From Flaccisagitta enflata (lineage: Eukaryota; Chaetognatha; Sagittoidea; Aphragmophora): a stretch of DNA of 64,000 nt. Location: positions 32,054,001-32,118,000 of the forward strand of contig OZ231128.1 of the NCBI GenBank assembly GCA_965153355.1, in the 5' to 3' direction. The number at the start of each line of letters is the position of its first letter. Within the stretch, counting starts at the first letter, position 1. The position numbers and the translations under genes were made by a program. Below are positions 1-26,281 of the stretch, one piece after another. The notes below the pieces were generated by a model. The model was not told the origin of the DNA. It saw only the letters and a list, made by a program, of their open reading frames with translations, and searched no databases.

Positions 1-176
1 AAGATGGTGCACTGGCGCATTGCGCCAAATGTACTGAAAAATCGATGAGTTATGCTCGTCTAGGGATCAGCCCGGATCAATCTGGATCTCAATCCAATTC
101 AGAACTCAAAGATTCAAACAGAAAACCTGCAGAAACTCTTGAAAACAGCATTCAAAGCAGTGCTAAAATGAATTAT

Positions 177-770
177 CACCTGTCTCACAATTATTGATAA
201 TACTTCATTGAGGAAAAAACCATAGAAGATACATGATTATACTCATGAGATTTGAACTGAAGTGAGCCAGAACATCATATTAAAAGGTTTAATTGACGAG
301 AGGTCAACACAACCTGTTTGGACCACTCCTCTAAAGGAGCAATTCAGAATCAGAATACTAAAATTTCATGGAATTTTACCGGAAATTTCCAACATAAGGA
401 ATAAAATGAAATATCTTATATTGGCTAAAATATTCAACGGATTTGGATAGAATTTGAGTCATAAATACTATGAATCATGTTTGTTATCCACCTAAAATCT
501 TGTGCAAATCGGACATGATCTTCATAGGTTTTTGCAATCTCAAAATTATCAAATTTTTTTGATCGGAAGAAAACTTCGTGGAGGAGGGACGCTCACAGGA
601 CTTTCGATCAGTTTGATTGTTTCGATTTTAACAAAAAGTCCAATAAGTATCATTTTCTGTATTAATAAATTATGTAAGATACTGTTTGGTGTACAAAAGT
701 TTTTTCATGAGAGAAATATTGATTTCTTAACTCCTGATGACATCCAGTATCAATAATTGTGAGACAGGTG
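177..770. repeat. Fold-back repeat, about 594 bp
   Basis: The sequence starts CACCTGTCTCACAATTATTG and ends with the exact complement (CAATAATTGTGAGACAGGTG), giving terminal inverted repeats of about 23 bp with weaker matches further in. No clear target duplication. Probably a MITE-type element. The short ORFs inside it show no domain. Confidence 0.7.
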
Positions 771-1682
771 TTACATTAAAGGTTTGAAACAACATCACTT
801 CAGAGTGCCCCCTGTCTCTCTACAAGTCCACGCCACAGCATACGCAGGAGGTGGTGGATGCCCAACATGGTCATACTTGATATCAAATGCATTTTGATAT
901 GTTTGCTGCTTTCACACGGTCAACAAATTAACTTAAACACCTACTGTCCGGATCTTTATGGCCAAGATAGTACTAGTTAGAAAATGCATATTTCCGCCCT
1001 GTTATTGCGCAAACGCCCTCACATAGTACCCTTATGTACTTGTTCCTTGCTACGTTTTTGTATTGCTTTTTTCTTGTCGAGATGGGTTGTGATTCAGGTG
1101 TCGTAGCTCACATAGATGACGTTTATCTAAAGCAGCTTGTCATTTATTAATTGAGATAGAATGGTAATCATCGAGCGAGCATTTTATCTTAATTGGATTG
1201 TTAATTGAAGCGCTCACTTTCGCAGGGAAATTGATGCTTTTTAATCTAATTCAAACGGTCATATATAAATCTAAATGAGCGGAGCAATGAATCATTCCAT
1301 GCCCCTCCCTCCTTCCATCTTTTCCATTTGTTCCCGATAACTACCTACGCAAAGAATTGTTACCATCACATTTTGTAATTCCCGTACGAAAGATTAAAAA
1401 CATATTCGTAATATCGCTCTGACGTTTGCTTTATTGTTTTTTGCTTTATCACGACAGAGCTTATTTTGTTATGTCAAGGAATTGTTGCTCTCAGTTATTG
1501 TACCTTAGAAGGCCATATTTTTTTCGGGTTAGCTCTGATTTTGATCTTTCTAGCGATTTAACATGAAAGCAAAACAATTTGCTTAAACATTATTTGAGAA
1601 AAGAGATTCCTTTATTTAGCCGCTGTACATATACATATGGTCAGTCCGTCCATCCAGCCATCACCGAATCGTCCTTAACTAA
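771..1682. other. Unique-looking intergenic DNA
   Basis: No ORF with coding character, no repeat structure and no RNA gene recognised. Confidence 0.4.
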
Positions 1683-2178
1683 AACAAGGTCAACAAACCT
1701 TAGTCGCGTGGTAATAAGGGTAATAAAGGTAATAAAGGTAATTAAGGTAATTAAGGTAATTAGGGTAATCAAGGTAATAAAGATAATGAAGATAACCAAG
1801 TACCTATATCTTCCCATAATTACCCACATTTACCTACAACTACCTGCAAATACCTATAATTACCTACAATTACATTAAATTACCTATAATTACCCATTAT
1901 TTCCTATATTTCCTACAATTACCTCAATTTATAGTCCGAGACAACTTTTCTGACTTATATGATACAGATTACTAAAATACCTATATTTACCTATAATTAC
2001 CTAAAAATTACCTAAAATTACCTATAATTACCTATAATTACCTTTAATGACCTTCAATAACCTTTAAAACGACTATAAAGCCTATATTTCAAAAAAGTTA
2101 CCGACAGACCGACCGACCGACCGACCGACCGACCGACCGACATAGCGGCTTCTAGAGTCGCGTTCACGCGACTAAAAA
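1683..2178 (+). mobile_element. AACAAGG/CGCGACT element with TTACCTATAA-type core
   Basis: Starts AACAAGGTCAAC with subterminal TAGTCGCGTG. The core is two minisatellites of about 9-10 bp (GGTAATAAA, then TTACCTATAA). A (GACC)n tract precedes the 3' hairpin AGTCGCGTTCACGCGACT and an A-run. Confidence 0.75.
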
Positions 2179-2522
2179 AAGATAGAAAAAGAATCTTCTT
2201 CTTTCGTTAGATAGCTGCTCTGATGTTTTCATTTCTGATGAAATGTAAACAAAGAATGACCCTTGATTGAATCGATTAGACTTTCGAGAGGATAAGATAA
2301 AGTTTAGAATTATCAAAGGCGAACAAAACTGGAGAAATAACCAGTGGCTCACGCTTTCTGTGGACCATGGAATGTCTCAGTCTACACCTATCTGCTTGCC
2401 AAAAACGGGTGAGGGACAAAGATGTATATTCATGCACCCCATCCGCGACCAAAGATAAAACATGTTTTGAAATAAACAACTTAAAAACTTATAGACTGGC
2501 TGTATTTACTTAATTGATAAAA
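2179..2522. other. Spacer between two elements
   Basis: Overlapping short ORFs on both strands show no domain or splice signals. Nothing supportable seen. Confidence 0.3.
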
Positions 2523-2765
2523 AACAAGGCCAACACCTTCCAGTCGCGTGCTGTCGTTAAGACCATGAGACTAAAAGACTAAAAGAACAAAAAACTAAAA
2601 GACTAAATGTAAATTGACTTAAAATGACTTTGAATAATTCAAAATGACTTAAAACGACGTAAAACGCTGAAAAAAAGTTAAGCGTTATGGACAGACTGAC
2701 GCATCGACGGACAGATCGACAGACCGACAGAGTGGGTCATAGAGTCGCGTGCACGCGACTAAAAA
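2523..2765 (+). mobile_element. AACAAGGCC/CGCGACT element with AGACTAAA core
   Basis: AACAAGGCCAACACC, subterminal CAGTCGCGTGC, core of repeated AGACTAAA and AAATGACTT units, a degenerate (GACG)n tract, then hairpin AGTCGCGTGCACGCGACT and AAAAA. Close relative of 20657-20917. Confidence 0.85.
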
Positions 2766-2966
2766 GGTGTCTGGATTTCCTTTGTTCTTAGATGGGTCTG
2801 TAGGTGTTGGAACAGCATACATTGCATGGCATTTTTCCATCGTCTGTCCATGCATTTGTACATGGAAAAACGATGGAACATGATTTGAGATAAAAACCTT
2901 TCTTAAGGATTGAAAGCCCGGATTCCTATACTAATCACTGTTTTCACTGTTTTCTTATAAAACAAG

Positions 2967-3182
2967 AACAAGGCCGGTTACACGGCCACCAGTTGCGGAT
3001 GGGTGAGCAGGGGCAGAAATGCGCGTTTTCACACTTTTGGACTCAATCATTACAGACCAACGGACGGACGGATGGATGGACAAATGGACAGACGGACGGA
3101 CGGATGGATGGACGGACGGACTAACAGACGGACCAACGGACGGACATAGCCTCTTATAGAGTTGCGTGTCCGGAACTAAAAA
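2967..3182 (+). mobile_element. AACAAGGCC/GCAACT-type element
   Basis: AACAAGGCCGGTTACACGG, subterminal CAGTTGCGGATGGG, a short core with GCGCGTTTTCACAC, a (GACG)n tract, CCTCTTATAGA, then hairpin GTTGCGTGTCCGGAAC and AAAAA. Same subfamily as 34000-34150 and 59389-59571. Confidence 0.85.
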
Positions 3183-3490
3183 CAGTTCTGAAAAATCATT
3201 GAAAAGTGCTGCAAAATCAGTTGGTTAAAATAATTATTATTATCTCTTTAAAAATCAAAACAGAAAATTAATGATTTGATCAATAACTATCAGGCTGGTA
3301 AATGATGAATAAAAGAATTGGCTGTCGTTCCCAATGTAAAGAGCTTAAAGTCATACAGTAAAATCGTTCAGTTACAGTGAATCGACATCGAAATTGTTTC
3401 CAGAAACATGGCATAAAGGAACAAGCCCGACCGGGCAACGATGCGTCCGGGCTGTGTCTCAGCGTGTATTGATCATGTGACATATGTACG

Positions 3491-3686
3491 CAGCGGCGTA
3501 GGAGGAGGGGCGTCAGGGGCGTCAGCTGACGCCCCTACAGTCGGACACAGATGGCAGTCGGACACAGATGGCAGTCTGATACAACTGTTCAAAAAAAAAA
3601 AAAAAAAAAAAAAAGAGGAAAAAGAGGCTAAAAAAAAGAAAAAAATGGGACTGAAAAAAATGTTTTATGGGATGAGAAAGGGAAAT

Positions 3687-3717
<31 letters not shown>

Positions 3718-4514
3718 AACAGAAAGAAAGAACAATAGATAGAAAGAAATAAAAAAGACAGAAAAAAAAGAAAGAAAAGAAAAAAAGAAAGAGAGAAAGA
3801 GAAAAGGAAGAAATGGGAGAGGAAAAAAAGTGGGAAAGAAAGTAAGGTCGTTCTGTCCCGTTGACCCTGAGAAAATGTGTCGGCACAAGAAGTAACAGAT
3901 TTGAGTCACTGTAGTTACAAAGCCAGTCTTAAATAGATGCTAAAAAACTCAATAAAATGAGTGGAAATGAATGTTATGGAAATAGATTCCCCTCAGGGAA
4001 ATATGACCAGGGGAGGCACGCAGTCTAAGATCAGTAAATCATTTGAATTATTAAAACATATTAAAACATTAAAAGAATTTCTTTCTAAATTTTATAATCC
4101 AATATTTTTTTATCTATAGATTCTTTTCATCTTTTAAATTTTTCAACTTTTGATATCTTTTTTAGTAAACATATTTTTATTTATTAATCTTTTTTTATAT
4201 GATAAAACTCTTTATCATTTTCAAGATTTTTTTTTGTTTTTTTCATCCTAGCAAATTCTTTTTTCATTTTATAAACTTTCTCTTTTTTTTCCAAAATTTT
4301 TTTTTATAAAAAACATCAAGTGATATCTCAACTGTGTTCTGTCTCTGTGTTGATACCTCCACCCCTCCCCCGCAATGATTAAACTACATGTTATTCACCC
4401 ACTTTTTGACTGTTATGTGAATAATAGCAATTACATAATGAGTCGGACACAGTATTGAGTTGGACACAGATTGGGGCCTGACGCCCCTGCCCATTTTCCT
4501 GCCCTACGCCGCTG
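3491..4514. mobile_element. Non-autonomous hAT-type element, 1024 bp, 8-bp target duplication
   Basis: Terminal inverted repeats CAGCGGCGTAGG / CCTACGCCGCTG are flanked by identical TATGTACG at 3483-3490 and 4515-4522. CAGxGGCGTA termini with 8-bp duplications are typical of hAT elements. Inside are GGGGCGTCAG repeats, two TCGGACACAGATGG units, poly(A), a GAAA tract and an AT-rich half. No transposase ORF. Confidence 0.9.
3591..3834. repeat. Poly(A) and (GAAA)n tract
   Basis: A-run at 3591-3614 followed by impure GAAA repeats, inside the hAT-type element. Confidence 0.85.
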
Positions 4515-4737
4515 TATGTACGGAGAGACATATGGACGAACAGACGGGTGAATAGACTCTCAAGACATGTTCGTTGATCATTTGTTTCAGTCTAGGATCT
4601 GACCGTGGCCAAAAACAGCCGAGAAGCATGGTTTTTGCACAGGCGTGACGGACGGACCGACGGACGGACGGACGGACCGACGGACGGACGGACAGACCCT
4701 CTTATAGAGATGCGTTCCTGACGGACGCATCTAAAAA

Positions 4738-5282
4738 GTTGAGGGCGGAGAAGATGAATGTTGAGAAAATGTTTTAGTTTGATGTCAAGATCTGAGTCAA
4801 GTGGCATCTTACATGTGGGTCTCCCATTCAAATGGAAGGAAGAACAGCCTTCCTCCTTCGTTTTTTATTGATGTTCTTTTTCATTCAACTATTTTCTTTT
4901 TTCAATCACTTTTCATGCGCCGTCACTACTTTGACTAGTAGACAGCTTTCAGCAATTTCGTAACGATGACTGCATACGAAAAAAAGATTTGTTTAAGATA
5001 TATTTCAAAAGACGATGCCATATAAGAATTATTGATTATAAAAAGGAGGGGCAGCAGAATTATCAACCCGTCGGTAGACTCCACAGGCTCTAAAAGCCAT
5101 AGAGTTGCTCCTACTGTTTACTAGACTTATCAACCTTGACCAGCATCTATCCAATAAATTTCATGGGAGATATTGAAAGGGAGATGAAATTTACTTTATT
5201 TTTCTTTCTATTGATCGTTATCTTCATGGTGTCCATTAACTCATACTTTACCACATGAAGAAGGTGTTGATCGAGTCATCGT
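4738..5282. other. Intergenic DNA without recognisable features
   Basis: No coding signal or repeat structure seen. Confidence 0.35.
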
Positions 5283-6415
<1,133 letters not shown>

Positions 6416-6462
6416 TTTATCAATTATTTCTTACTTTCTTTTTTTCATTATTTCTAAATAAT

Positions 6463-6463
<1 letters not shown>

Positions 6464-6507
<44 letters not shown>
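6464..6507. repeat. Poly(T) run of 44
   Basis: Uninterrupted T homopolymer; on the minus strand this is poly(A), so a retroposed 3' end is possible, but no body was recognised. Confidence 0.9.
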
Positions 6508-6508
<1 letters not shown>

Positions 6509-7088
6509 TTTCATCACTTCTTTTCTGCATCTCCTTTTGCGAATTTTGTGACGATGAGTACTTCGGTAGTTATTTTTCTTCTTAATTCTTTTTTTAAAGG
6601 TTTTCATTCCTCCCGTCGCTTCTCTTTTTCCCAGGATAGATAACAAGAACCACATGGAGTCAACCTGAAATCATCAAAATCCTTTTTACAAAAGAAATAC
6701 AAGAAAAGTCCATCAAGGCCGGTGAAATCTGAGCACAATAGGTGCGCTTTGTATGTGCTGACAGACGGACTGACAGAATGATTGACTGACAAATTTCAGA
6801 GGGGATTGACCGACAGACTTGACGGTGATTGACACAAGTTCAGCGCGTTTTCAAAATTTCAGAGCCAGCAAGCAGCTTGTCTATGAATGTCGATATCAGA
6901 GTTGCTCTCAAACTGGTGATGCAATTACATTCAATTTCCAGGAAGAATTTATTGAACCATTCAGAATCCTTACAATTTGTTTTACATGCAGATATCGTTG
7001 TGTTTATCAAATTTCCTTTTATTTCATTTTAAAATGAAAAAGTGTTGTATAAATGAACGAGAAACTTTCTCAGTCACGCTTGAGGGAG
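6508..7088. other. Spacer with a weak element remnant
   Basis: A degenerate GACN tract at 6760-6830 (GACAGACGGACTGACAG) suggests a decayed element of the family. Short ORFs here have no domain. Confidence 0.3.
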
Positions 7089-7106
7089 AAAGGAGAAGAG
7101 GAAGAG

Positions 7107-7138
<32 letters not shown>

Positions 7139-7219
7139 ACAAGAAGAAGAAGAAGAAGAAGAAGAAGAAGAAGAAGAAGAAGAAGAAGAAGAAGAAGAAG
7201 AAGAAGAAGAAGAAGAAAA
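7089..7219. repeat. (GAA)n microsatellite
   Basis: About 40 GAA units; the Arg-rich ORF across it is an artefact. Confidence 0.95.
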
Positions 7220-7249
7220 ATAAGTAGTAGAAGAAAAAAAAAAGGTCAT

Positions 7250-7511
7250 TAGGCCAACGTCGCGTGTGTCGACATTTTCAGAAAAAATTGTACAGACAGA
7301 CAGACTAAAATTTTCAAAATGACCTTTGAACTAGTTCTTTCCTCCTCCGAGTGTCTTCTCTAATGGTCAAATATGTAAAAAACGGGAAAAAATGCCTACA
7401 TACTGACTTTGAGATGGATTGACCGACCAACAAACCAACCGACGGACCGATGGAAGGACCGACGGATGAACCAAAAAATGGCTTATAGGGTTGCATAGCA
7501 CGCGACTAAAA
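7250..7511 (+). mobile_element. Diverged CGCGACT-type element
   Basis: AGGCCAACGTCGCGTGTG at the left, a GACN tract near 7420-7470, GGCTTATAGGGTTGCATAGC and CACGCGACTAAAA at the right. The ends are decayed but in the right order. Confidence 0.6.
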
Positions 7512-8091
7512 CGAAGAATATATGAAATCTCAGTACCAAAGGAAGAGAGCGGTTTAAGGTGTTCTTACACAGGAAACTCGAACTAAATCCCTGGGGTTAG
7601 GTGCCCGGGTAAGTGGCTGAGTCATTCTAACCTTGTACTTGTAAAACTTTTGTAAACTTCTTGTTAGGGCGTTGAGCTTGAATAGGAAAAACAGTAGAAC
7701 TACAACGTGGCAAAGTGGTTGTCGTCTTGGTAGATTGACCACGTTGAATTGGTAGTAGATGGTTCAATAATACAATCTTAAACGAGGTTTCAATAATACT
7801 ATCTTAAACGAGGTTCGGATAAACAACACAACGACAAGGAGGAAAAACGAAAATACTTAATCACGACACAATGAAACGAAGACAGACCAACGGACTAAAA
7901 CAAAAATATAATCATACGGTCACGTGTAAGCGAATAAAATCGGGAAAGAAAATAAAAGAGTGAAAAGTTGAAACGTAAAAACATGAAGAAATGAAAGTGT
8001 TAAATGTGAAGGAATTTGGAAAAATTTGAAACCCTAAATGTTTTTATCGAAACTGGAAGTAACTTAATCAGCATCCTAGAGAGAAGAGGAA
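7512..8091. other. Intergenic DNA
   Basis: Contains a tandem TACAATCTTAAACGAGGTTC-like duplication near 7770-7815. Nothing else supportable. Confidence 0.3.

Positions 8092-8162
<71 letters not shown>
8092..8162. repeat. (GA)n microsatellite
   Basis: About 34 GA units. Confidence 0.97.
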
Positions 8163-8167
<5 letters not shown>

Positions 8168-8430
8168 GCCTCAAGACAGGGATTTTGGCCTCGAGGCTGG
8201 GATATGGGCCCCGAGGCTGAGATATGGGCCTGGAGGTTGGGGGTAGGGGTACAAAGGAGAAGGAGGAGAAGGAGAAGGAGAAGGAGGAGAAAATACCCCA
8301 TATGAATGAGAGCATAGGTCATCGACCCCTTCAGGGCCGCTGCCCGAAAAGGGGACCGACCGATGGATGGACGGACGGACGGACAGGGTAGGGCAGGGTG
8401 TAGAGTCGCGTAGCACGCGAATAAAAAAAG
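8163..8430 (+). mobile_element. CGCGACT-type element, 5' truncated, with 20-bp minisatellite
   Basis: Four units of a roughly 20-bp GGGCCTCGAGGCTGGGATAT repeat, a GGA-rich part, CATAGGTCATCGACCCC, a (GACG)n tract, then TAGAGTCGCGTAGCACGCGA and an A-run. Same body as the fuller copy at 48987-49745. Confidence 0.65.
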
Positions 8431-8546
8431 CAAGGCTAAGCTGAGAATAATCCCCCCCCCGTCCGTGATTGCTGAGCTATAGAATACTATTTTCACGTAG
8501 GACATGAAACAATGAACGCGTGAGGCAACGTTTCTATTCGCATGCA

Positions 8547-8680
8547 CGTATGTCTGTCCGTCGGTTCATTGGTCCGTCATTCGGTCCGTGACGCTTTTTG
8601 CATTACTGCCCCTGCCCACCCACACGCGACTTGGGTAGTCGAGTATCCGGCCTCATTTACTTTGGTTATGGATCCAACAT
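8547..8680 (-). mobile_element. Remnant of a CGCGACT-type element
   Basis: GTCCGTCGGTTC tract, TTTTTGCATTACTGCCCC, CCCACACGCGACTTGGGTAG and GTATCCGGCCTCATTT match the 5' half of the family in reverse; the hairpin end is lost. Confidence 0.5.
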
Positions 8681-8966
8681 GGCTCTAGACTACTCACCTT
8701 TGACATGAGACCCCGACTTATTTTTTTTCTCCTTAGTTTAGACGACACGCCCGACTTACGATGCAAGGCCTCAACTCAATTATGTTCATCATGAATGAGT
8801 CGATTTATTTTTGGTTACACCTATCCGAAAGACTATCTTATCGCTACCACGCTGCCGTGAAATCCAATGAGAGGCGGCTTTGTGTTCAAGGACAATCGAG
8901 GGTTTGTTGTTCAACCAAAAAACAGTATCTCGAGATAAATGTATTTTTCTTTTTTAATAAAACGGT

Positions 8967-8973
8967 TATATAT
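8967..8973 (+). promoter_or_regulatory. Possible TATA box of the astacin gene
   Basis: TATATAT lies about 75 bp before the proposed start codon at 9047, a workable distance for a core promoter with a short 5' untranslated region. The surrounding DNA is not otherwise distinctive, and AT-rich hexamers are common in this window, so this is only a positional suggestion. Confidence 0.2.
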
Positions 8974-9046
8974 CAGAATTGCTACCTGAATGGAGTAAGA
9001 CGGATTTTTCAAATGCCGGGTTGGCCTCAAGAGAATCATGTGTGGA

Positions 9047-21386
<12,340 letters not shown>

Positions 21387-21458
21387 AATAACCAAAATTA
21401 CTAGGAAAGATGATCGTGGTCGTCAATTTGTAATTGCTGTGGATTGTTCTTTTTAATT

Positions 21459-21464
21459 AATAAA
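21459..21464 (+). terminator. Poly(A) signal AATAAA of the astacin gene
   Basis: AATAAA lies 73 bases after the stop codon of exon 12, within AT-rich sequence, a normal position for the 3' end of the transcript. Confidence 0.65.
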
Positions 21465-21959
21465 GTTTAACCTGGATTGTAATGTAATCATATACACACT
21501 TATAATCTCAAGCTGAGCCCGATCAACCAGTAGGCAAATGAGGCATTGCCTCAGTTCTCGCGCTTTGGGGGGCCTCGCACACTTAGGGGAAAAAGAAAGA
21601 AGGGGGAAGATGAGAGGAGAAAAAAGAAAGGGGAGAAAAAAGAGAAGAGGAAATAAAGAAGAGAAGAGGAAAGAGGGAGGGGACGAAAAATAAGAAAAAA
21701 AAAGAGGAAGAAAAAAAACTGACCTTTACACTCATATATGCTTGTGCAGTGGTAATTTAATCATGCTTGTGCATCAATTTTGGCAATAATTCATTTTTGT
21801 AGTGCTTTTGTTTTTTTTTGTCCGTTTTCCCTACCCTCCTTTTTCTGCCCCTCTGAAGGGTACATCCTTTTGTAGAATCAAGATGCGCCCCCTAGTGAAC
21901 AACCACTGTACGCACCATCCTCCTCAGGCTAATCCATCTTTCCGTGTCTCACCACCTTT

Positions 21960-22835
21960 GTTTAGGTTCACTGCCATTTTGGTGTCTACCCTTGTGTATA
22001 ATCAACATCCGCCCCTAGTTTACCATTATTCTCCACCATTGCGCTCCTCCACCGATTCGTCACCACCTCTCTGCGTTTACTACAACTCTCCATTCTCCAC
22101 CACTGCCCCCCCCCCCCCGCCATTCCGCCTACTCCTCTCTTCGTTTACTGCAACACTCAATCACTGCCCCCATCCGCCATTCTGCCTCCTCTCTCCTTTT
22201 ACTACAGCTCTCCATTCTCCACCATTGCTTTCCTCCACCATCTGCCTCATCGTTTCGTTCACCACAGCACTCCATTCTTCACCATTGCCCCCCCTCCGTT
22301 CTCCGCCATTCCGCTTCCTCTTTCCGTTTACTACAGCTCTCCATTCTCCACCTCTGCCCCCCTCCAGCCTCCGTCATTCCGCCTCCTCCTCTCTCCGTTT
22401 ACTATAACTCCCTATTCTCCACCGCTGCCCCCTTCATCCTCCGCCATTTCACCTCCTCTCTTCATTTACTACAGCTCTCTGTCCTCCACTACTACCCCTC
22501 TCCGCCATTCCGCCATTCCGCCATTCCGCCTCCTCCTCCACCATTCTGCCTGCTTCTCTCTCCGTTTATACAGCTCTTCATTCTCTACTACTGCCCCCCT
22601 CCGCCATTCCGCCATTCCGCCATTCCGCCATTCCGCCTAATTCTCCACCATACCACCTCCTCCTCCCTCCGTTTACTACAGCTCTTCATTCTCCACTACT
22701 GCCCCCTCCGCCGTTCCGCCATTCCGCCTCCTCCTCCACCATTCCGCCTCCTCCTCCCTCCGTTTACTACAGCTCTTCATTCTCCACTACTGCCCCCCTC
22801 CGCCATTCCGCCATTCCGCCTCCTCCTCTCCTCGC
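21960..22835 (+). repeat. C-rich minisatellite, unit about 60-110 bp
   Basis: At least nine diverged units of CGTTTACTACAGCTCTTCA, TTCTCCACTACTGCCCCC and CGCCATTCCGCC, with the last motif itself multiplied up to four times. The 201-codon ORF over its first part is an artefact. Confidence 0.85.
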
Positions 22836-23088
22836 CTTGTCTCGCCTTTTTTTGCGGCGGCCGCCGATTGGCCGGCTTCGGCGGTCGGGTTTTTCCAGCT
22901 GAAAAGACAATCTCATTCCGTGTTCTGATGTTGGGATCTTCTCATACAAATTGACTTTTTAGAATTGGAATCTTTTAGCCGCTTCATTGATCCCAGCCTG
23001 ATGGATAACTCATCATTTAGAGATTTCTGACTTCCTCCGAAATTGCCTTCTGATTCCCTTCCATTCTTCTTTTTCCGCCTTCCTCCGA

Positions 23089-23235
<147 letters not shown>

Positions 23236-23866
23236 CAACATCGATTTTCCTTTCTCTCTCTTTCTCTTTACATATCTTCTTTCAATTTTTTGTCTCTGTC
23301 TGATCGGAGTGTAAAAGAGAAAGAAATGGTGTTCGCGTGTGTGTTGGTGTTAGTGTGTAAGTCGGGTGTGTCAATATGCAAAACATTAATCCCTGAGAGT
23401 ATAACGCTAGGACATCATGGGGTTACTTATTTAAATGCCTTCACCGTTTTTCTTTTTTCAAATTTCGGTCATCTTCCGTTTTTTCCAAAAGCCCTGTTTT
23501 GCCCCTAATTTGCATATCGTTGTAATCACGTTATCGACTTTTCATCCTTTGCCTTGTATAGTGGGGCATTCGAATTACCTTCAAATGCTGCTATCCTCTT
23601 TAAAGCGTGACAGAAAAGTGTCTGGGTTAATCATATCAACTTAAATGAAATTGTGAAATAGTTTTTTTGGTTAATGAATTTGTTTCTTGGCAAACGAGAG
23701 CGCAGACATTGCATTAGATTTCGATCGCGAAAAAAAAACGGTTGCCGATTGAATTTTGGAAAAAGAAAAACGGTGATCATTTTCAAATCAACACCCCCAT
23801 CTTGCGTCAGCGTTATGGTCTCAAATTCAGTCATCACCCGTATTTGACACACCTGAGTGTGTAAGC

Positions 23867-24262
<396 letters not shown>

Positions 24263-24554
24263 TTGTGACTGAGTTTGGACGCATAAATGTTTTCCACCCT
24301 TAAATTTCGACCGTTTCCAGCCTTCTTCAGGGAATGGACCTTAATGCACACTGAAATTTCAAAATATCAACATGGAAATTCAAATTTTCGTCATTTCAAC
24401 TTATATCAGTCCCCAGTTTGGATGAGAATTCTTATGTTTGCATAAGTTAGTGGCCCCGTCTCCAAGTAACTTGTAGCAAAAAAAAATAGACACCCGTTTT
24501 GAGGTCGGCAGGTTTTATTTGTGTGCGCAACATATGGAGTGATTGAAAAAAAAA

Positions 24555-25404
24555 TAGTCGCAAAAGCGTTACATGGTCAGCAGTACCCGATGCCCCTATG
24601 TTAGTTTATGTTGGCATGAGATGATAAGTGGGGAAACAGCCCCGGAGGGGCCGATGACCTCTGATTCCCTGCTGGACAAATGCAGGGTCTTTAATACCTG
24701 ATTTTGGGTCCAAGTAGCCTGATTTGAGGTCTGAGTTGCCTGTTTGACGTCTAAGATGCCTGATTTGAGGTCTGAGAGGTTTGAGAAGCTGGTTTTGGGG
24801 CTCAGAGGCCTGATTTTGGGTCTAATTCAGGGCTCAAGGCCTGGTTATGGGCTGGAAAGGCCTGATCTGGTCTGGTAGGCCTAGTTTAAGGTCTAAAAGG
24901 CCTGATTTTGGGTTTGAAAGGGCAGATTTGGGGTCTGAAAAAGCCTGATTTGAATCTGAGATGACTGAATTAGGTACAGAAAGGCCTGAATTAGTGTCTG
25001 AGAGGCCTGATTTGAGGTCTGGATAGCCTGCTCAGGGGGTCCAAAAGGCCTGATATTAGGTCCTTCAAGGCCTGAATTTAGATCTGAAAGGCCAAATTGG
25101 GGTTCTGAGAGGCCTGATTAGGATTCTAGGAGGCCTAATTTGAGGTCTTGAAAGCCTGTTTTGGGGTCTGAAAGGCCTGATTGAGGTTCTGAGAGGCCAA
25201 AATGGAGGCCTGGAAGGCCTGACTTGGGATCTGATAGGCCTGATTTGGGGTCTGAAAGGCTTAATTTAAGAACCAGGGGGCCAAGTTTTAGGTTTGGGGG
25301 GACAGACGGACGGTTGAACAGAGGGACGGAAGGACAGAAACTGTAAAATTTGCCCCATGTGGGATCATAGGTCATCGGCCCCTCCGGGGCCGCTGCCCAA
25401 AAGG
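24555..25404 (+). mobile_element. Minisatellite-bearing element of the CGCGACT family, ends decayed
   Basis: AGTCGCAAAAGCGTTACATG, GGTCAGCAGTACCCGATGCC, CCGGAGGGGCCGATGACC, then about 28 units of a 20-21 bp repeat (GGCCTGATTTGGGGTCTGAG), a short GACG tract and CATAGGTCATCGGCCCC. Matches the body of 48987-49745 in reverse. Confidence 0.7.
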
Positions 25405-25802
25405 AAAGTCGTGAAAACAAACGTGATATCATAAATTTGAAAACATACATCTTGGCACTTGTGGAATCCGAGCATAAACGATTCTCTTTTGAACCATTCA
25501 GAACAGTAGTATAAAAGCCAATTTCGATGCGAAAAAGCAATCGTCATTTCATTCCACCGAGAAAAGCCCGAAGTGGGTGCGAGGGTCGTCCATCTGTCAG
25601 ATTTCCACATTTGTCTTTTCGGCCAACCGGCAGAGGCGCCCTCGTCATAAAATCTCCTTCGTCTCCTCCTCTAATTCGCCTTCCTCCTTTTCTTCTTCTA
25701 CCCTTATTCTTCTTCGTCTGTTTGTTATTGGTTTTGTTATTGTTTTTGTTTTGTTTTTGTTTTTGTTGTGAATAATCTACTCCTTTTCTTTTTGTCCTCT
25801 TC

Positions 25803-25955
25803 CTCTCTTTCTTTTTCTTTTTCTTTTTCTTTTTCTTTTTCTTTTTCTTTTTCTTTTTCTTTTTCTTTTTCTTTCTTTTTCTTTTTCTTTTTCTTTTTCT
25901 TTTTCTTCTTCTCCTTCTCCTTCTTCTTCTTCTTCTCCTTCTCCTTCTTCTTCTT
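25803..25955. repeat. (TTTTTC)n then (TTC)n tract
   Basis: Hexanucleotide TTTTTC repeats passing into TTC/TCC repeats. Confidence 0.95.
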
Positions 25956-26195
25956 CTTTTTTACTACTTTTCTCCCTCTTCTTCCTCTTTCCTCTTCTTT
26001 TCCCGCGCCCTGCTATCCTGCTCTTAATCTAAATGGCTTTTTGTTTGTTTGACGTCCCCCTTAATTTGTCCGTTTACCGCTGGCTGACGTTGAGCGTCCG
26101 CTTTTCAAGTGATATATATGTATGGACTTATCTTCGGCAGACATGCAATTCTCTTTTCTGCGGTCTGGTCTGTCTGTCGGTCTGTCTGTCTGTGT

Positions 26196-26196
26196 G

Positions 26197-26279
<83 letters not shown>
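26196..26279. repeat. (GT)n microsatellite
   Basis: About 40 GT units after a GTCT/GTCG stretch. Confidence 0.96.

Positions 26280-26281
<2 letters not shown>

Larger units (their letters stand above)
3420..4737 (+). mobile_element. AACAAGCCC/GATGCGTC-type element, split by a hAT insertion
   Basis: AACAAGCCCGACC with subterminal GATGCGTCC. After the insertion it continues with GGCCAAAAACAGCCG, a (GACG)n tract, CCCTCTTATAGA, and hairpin GATGCGT...ACGCATC with AAAAA. The partial copy at 63783-64000 carries the same body without the insertion. Confidence 0.8.

Noticed and set aside
2267-2479. Overlapping 60-70 codon ORFs on both strands
   Set aside because: No domain or splice signals; both strands equally open.
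21802-22407. 201-codon ORF
   Set aside because: Pro/Ser-rich translation of a C-rich minisatellite, with no domain and matching repeats downstream out of frame.
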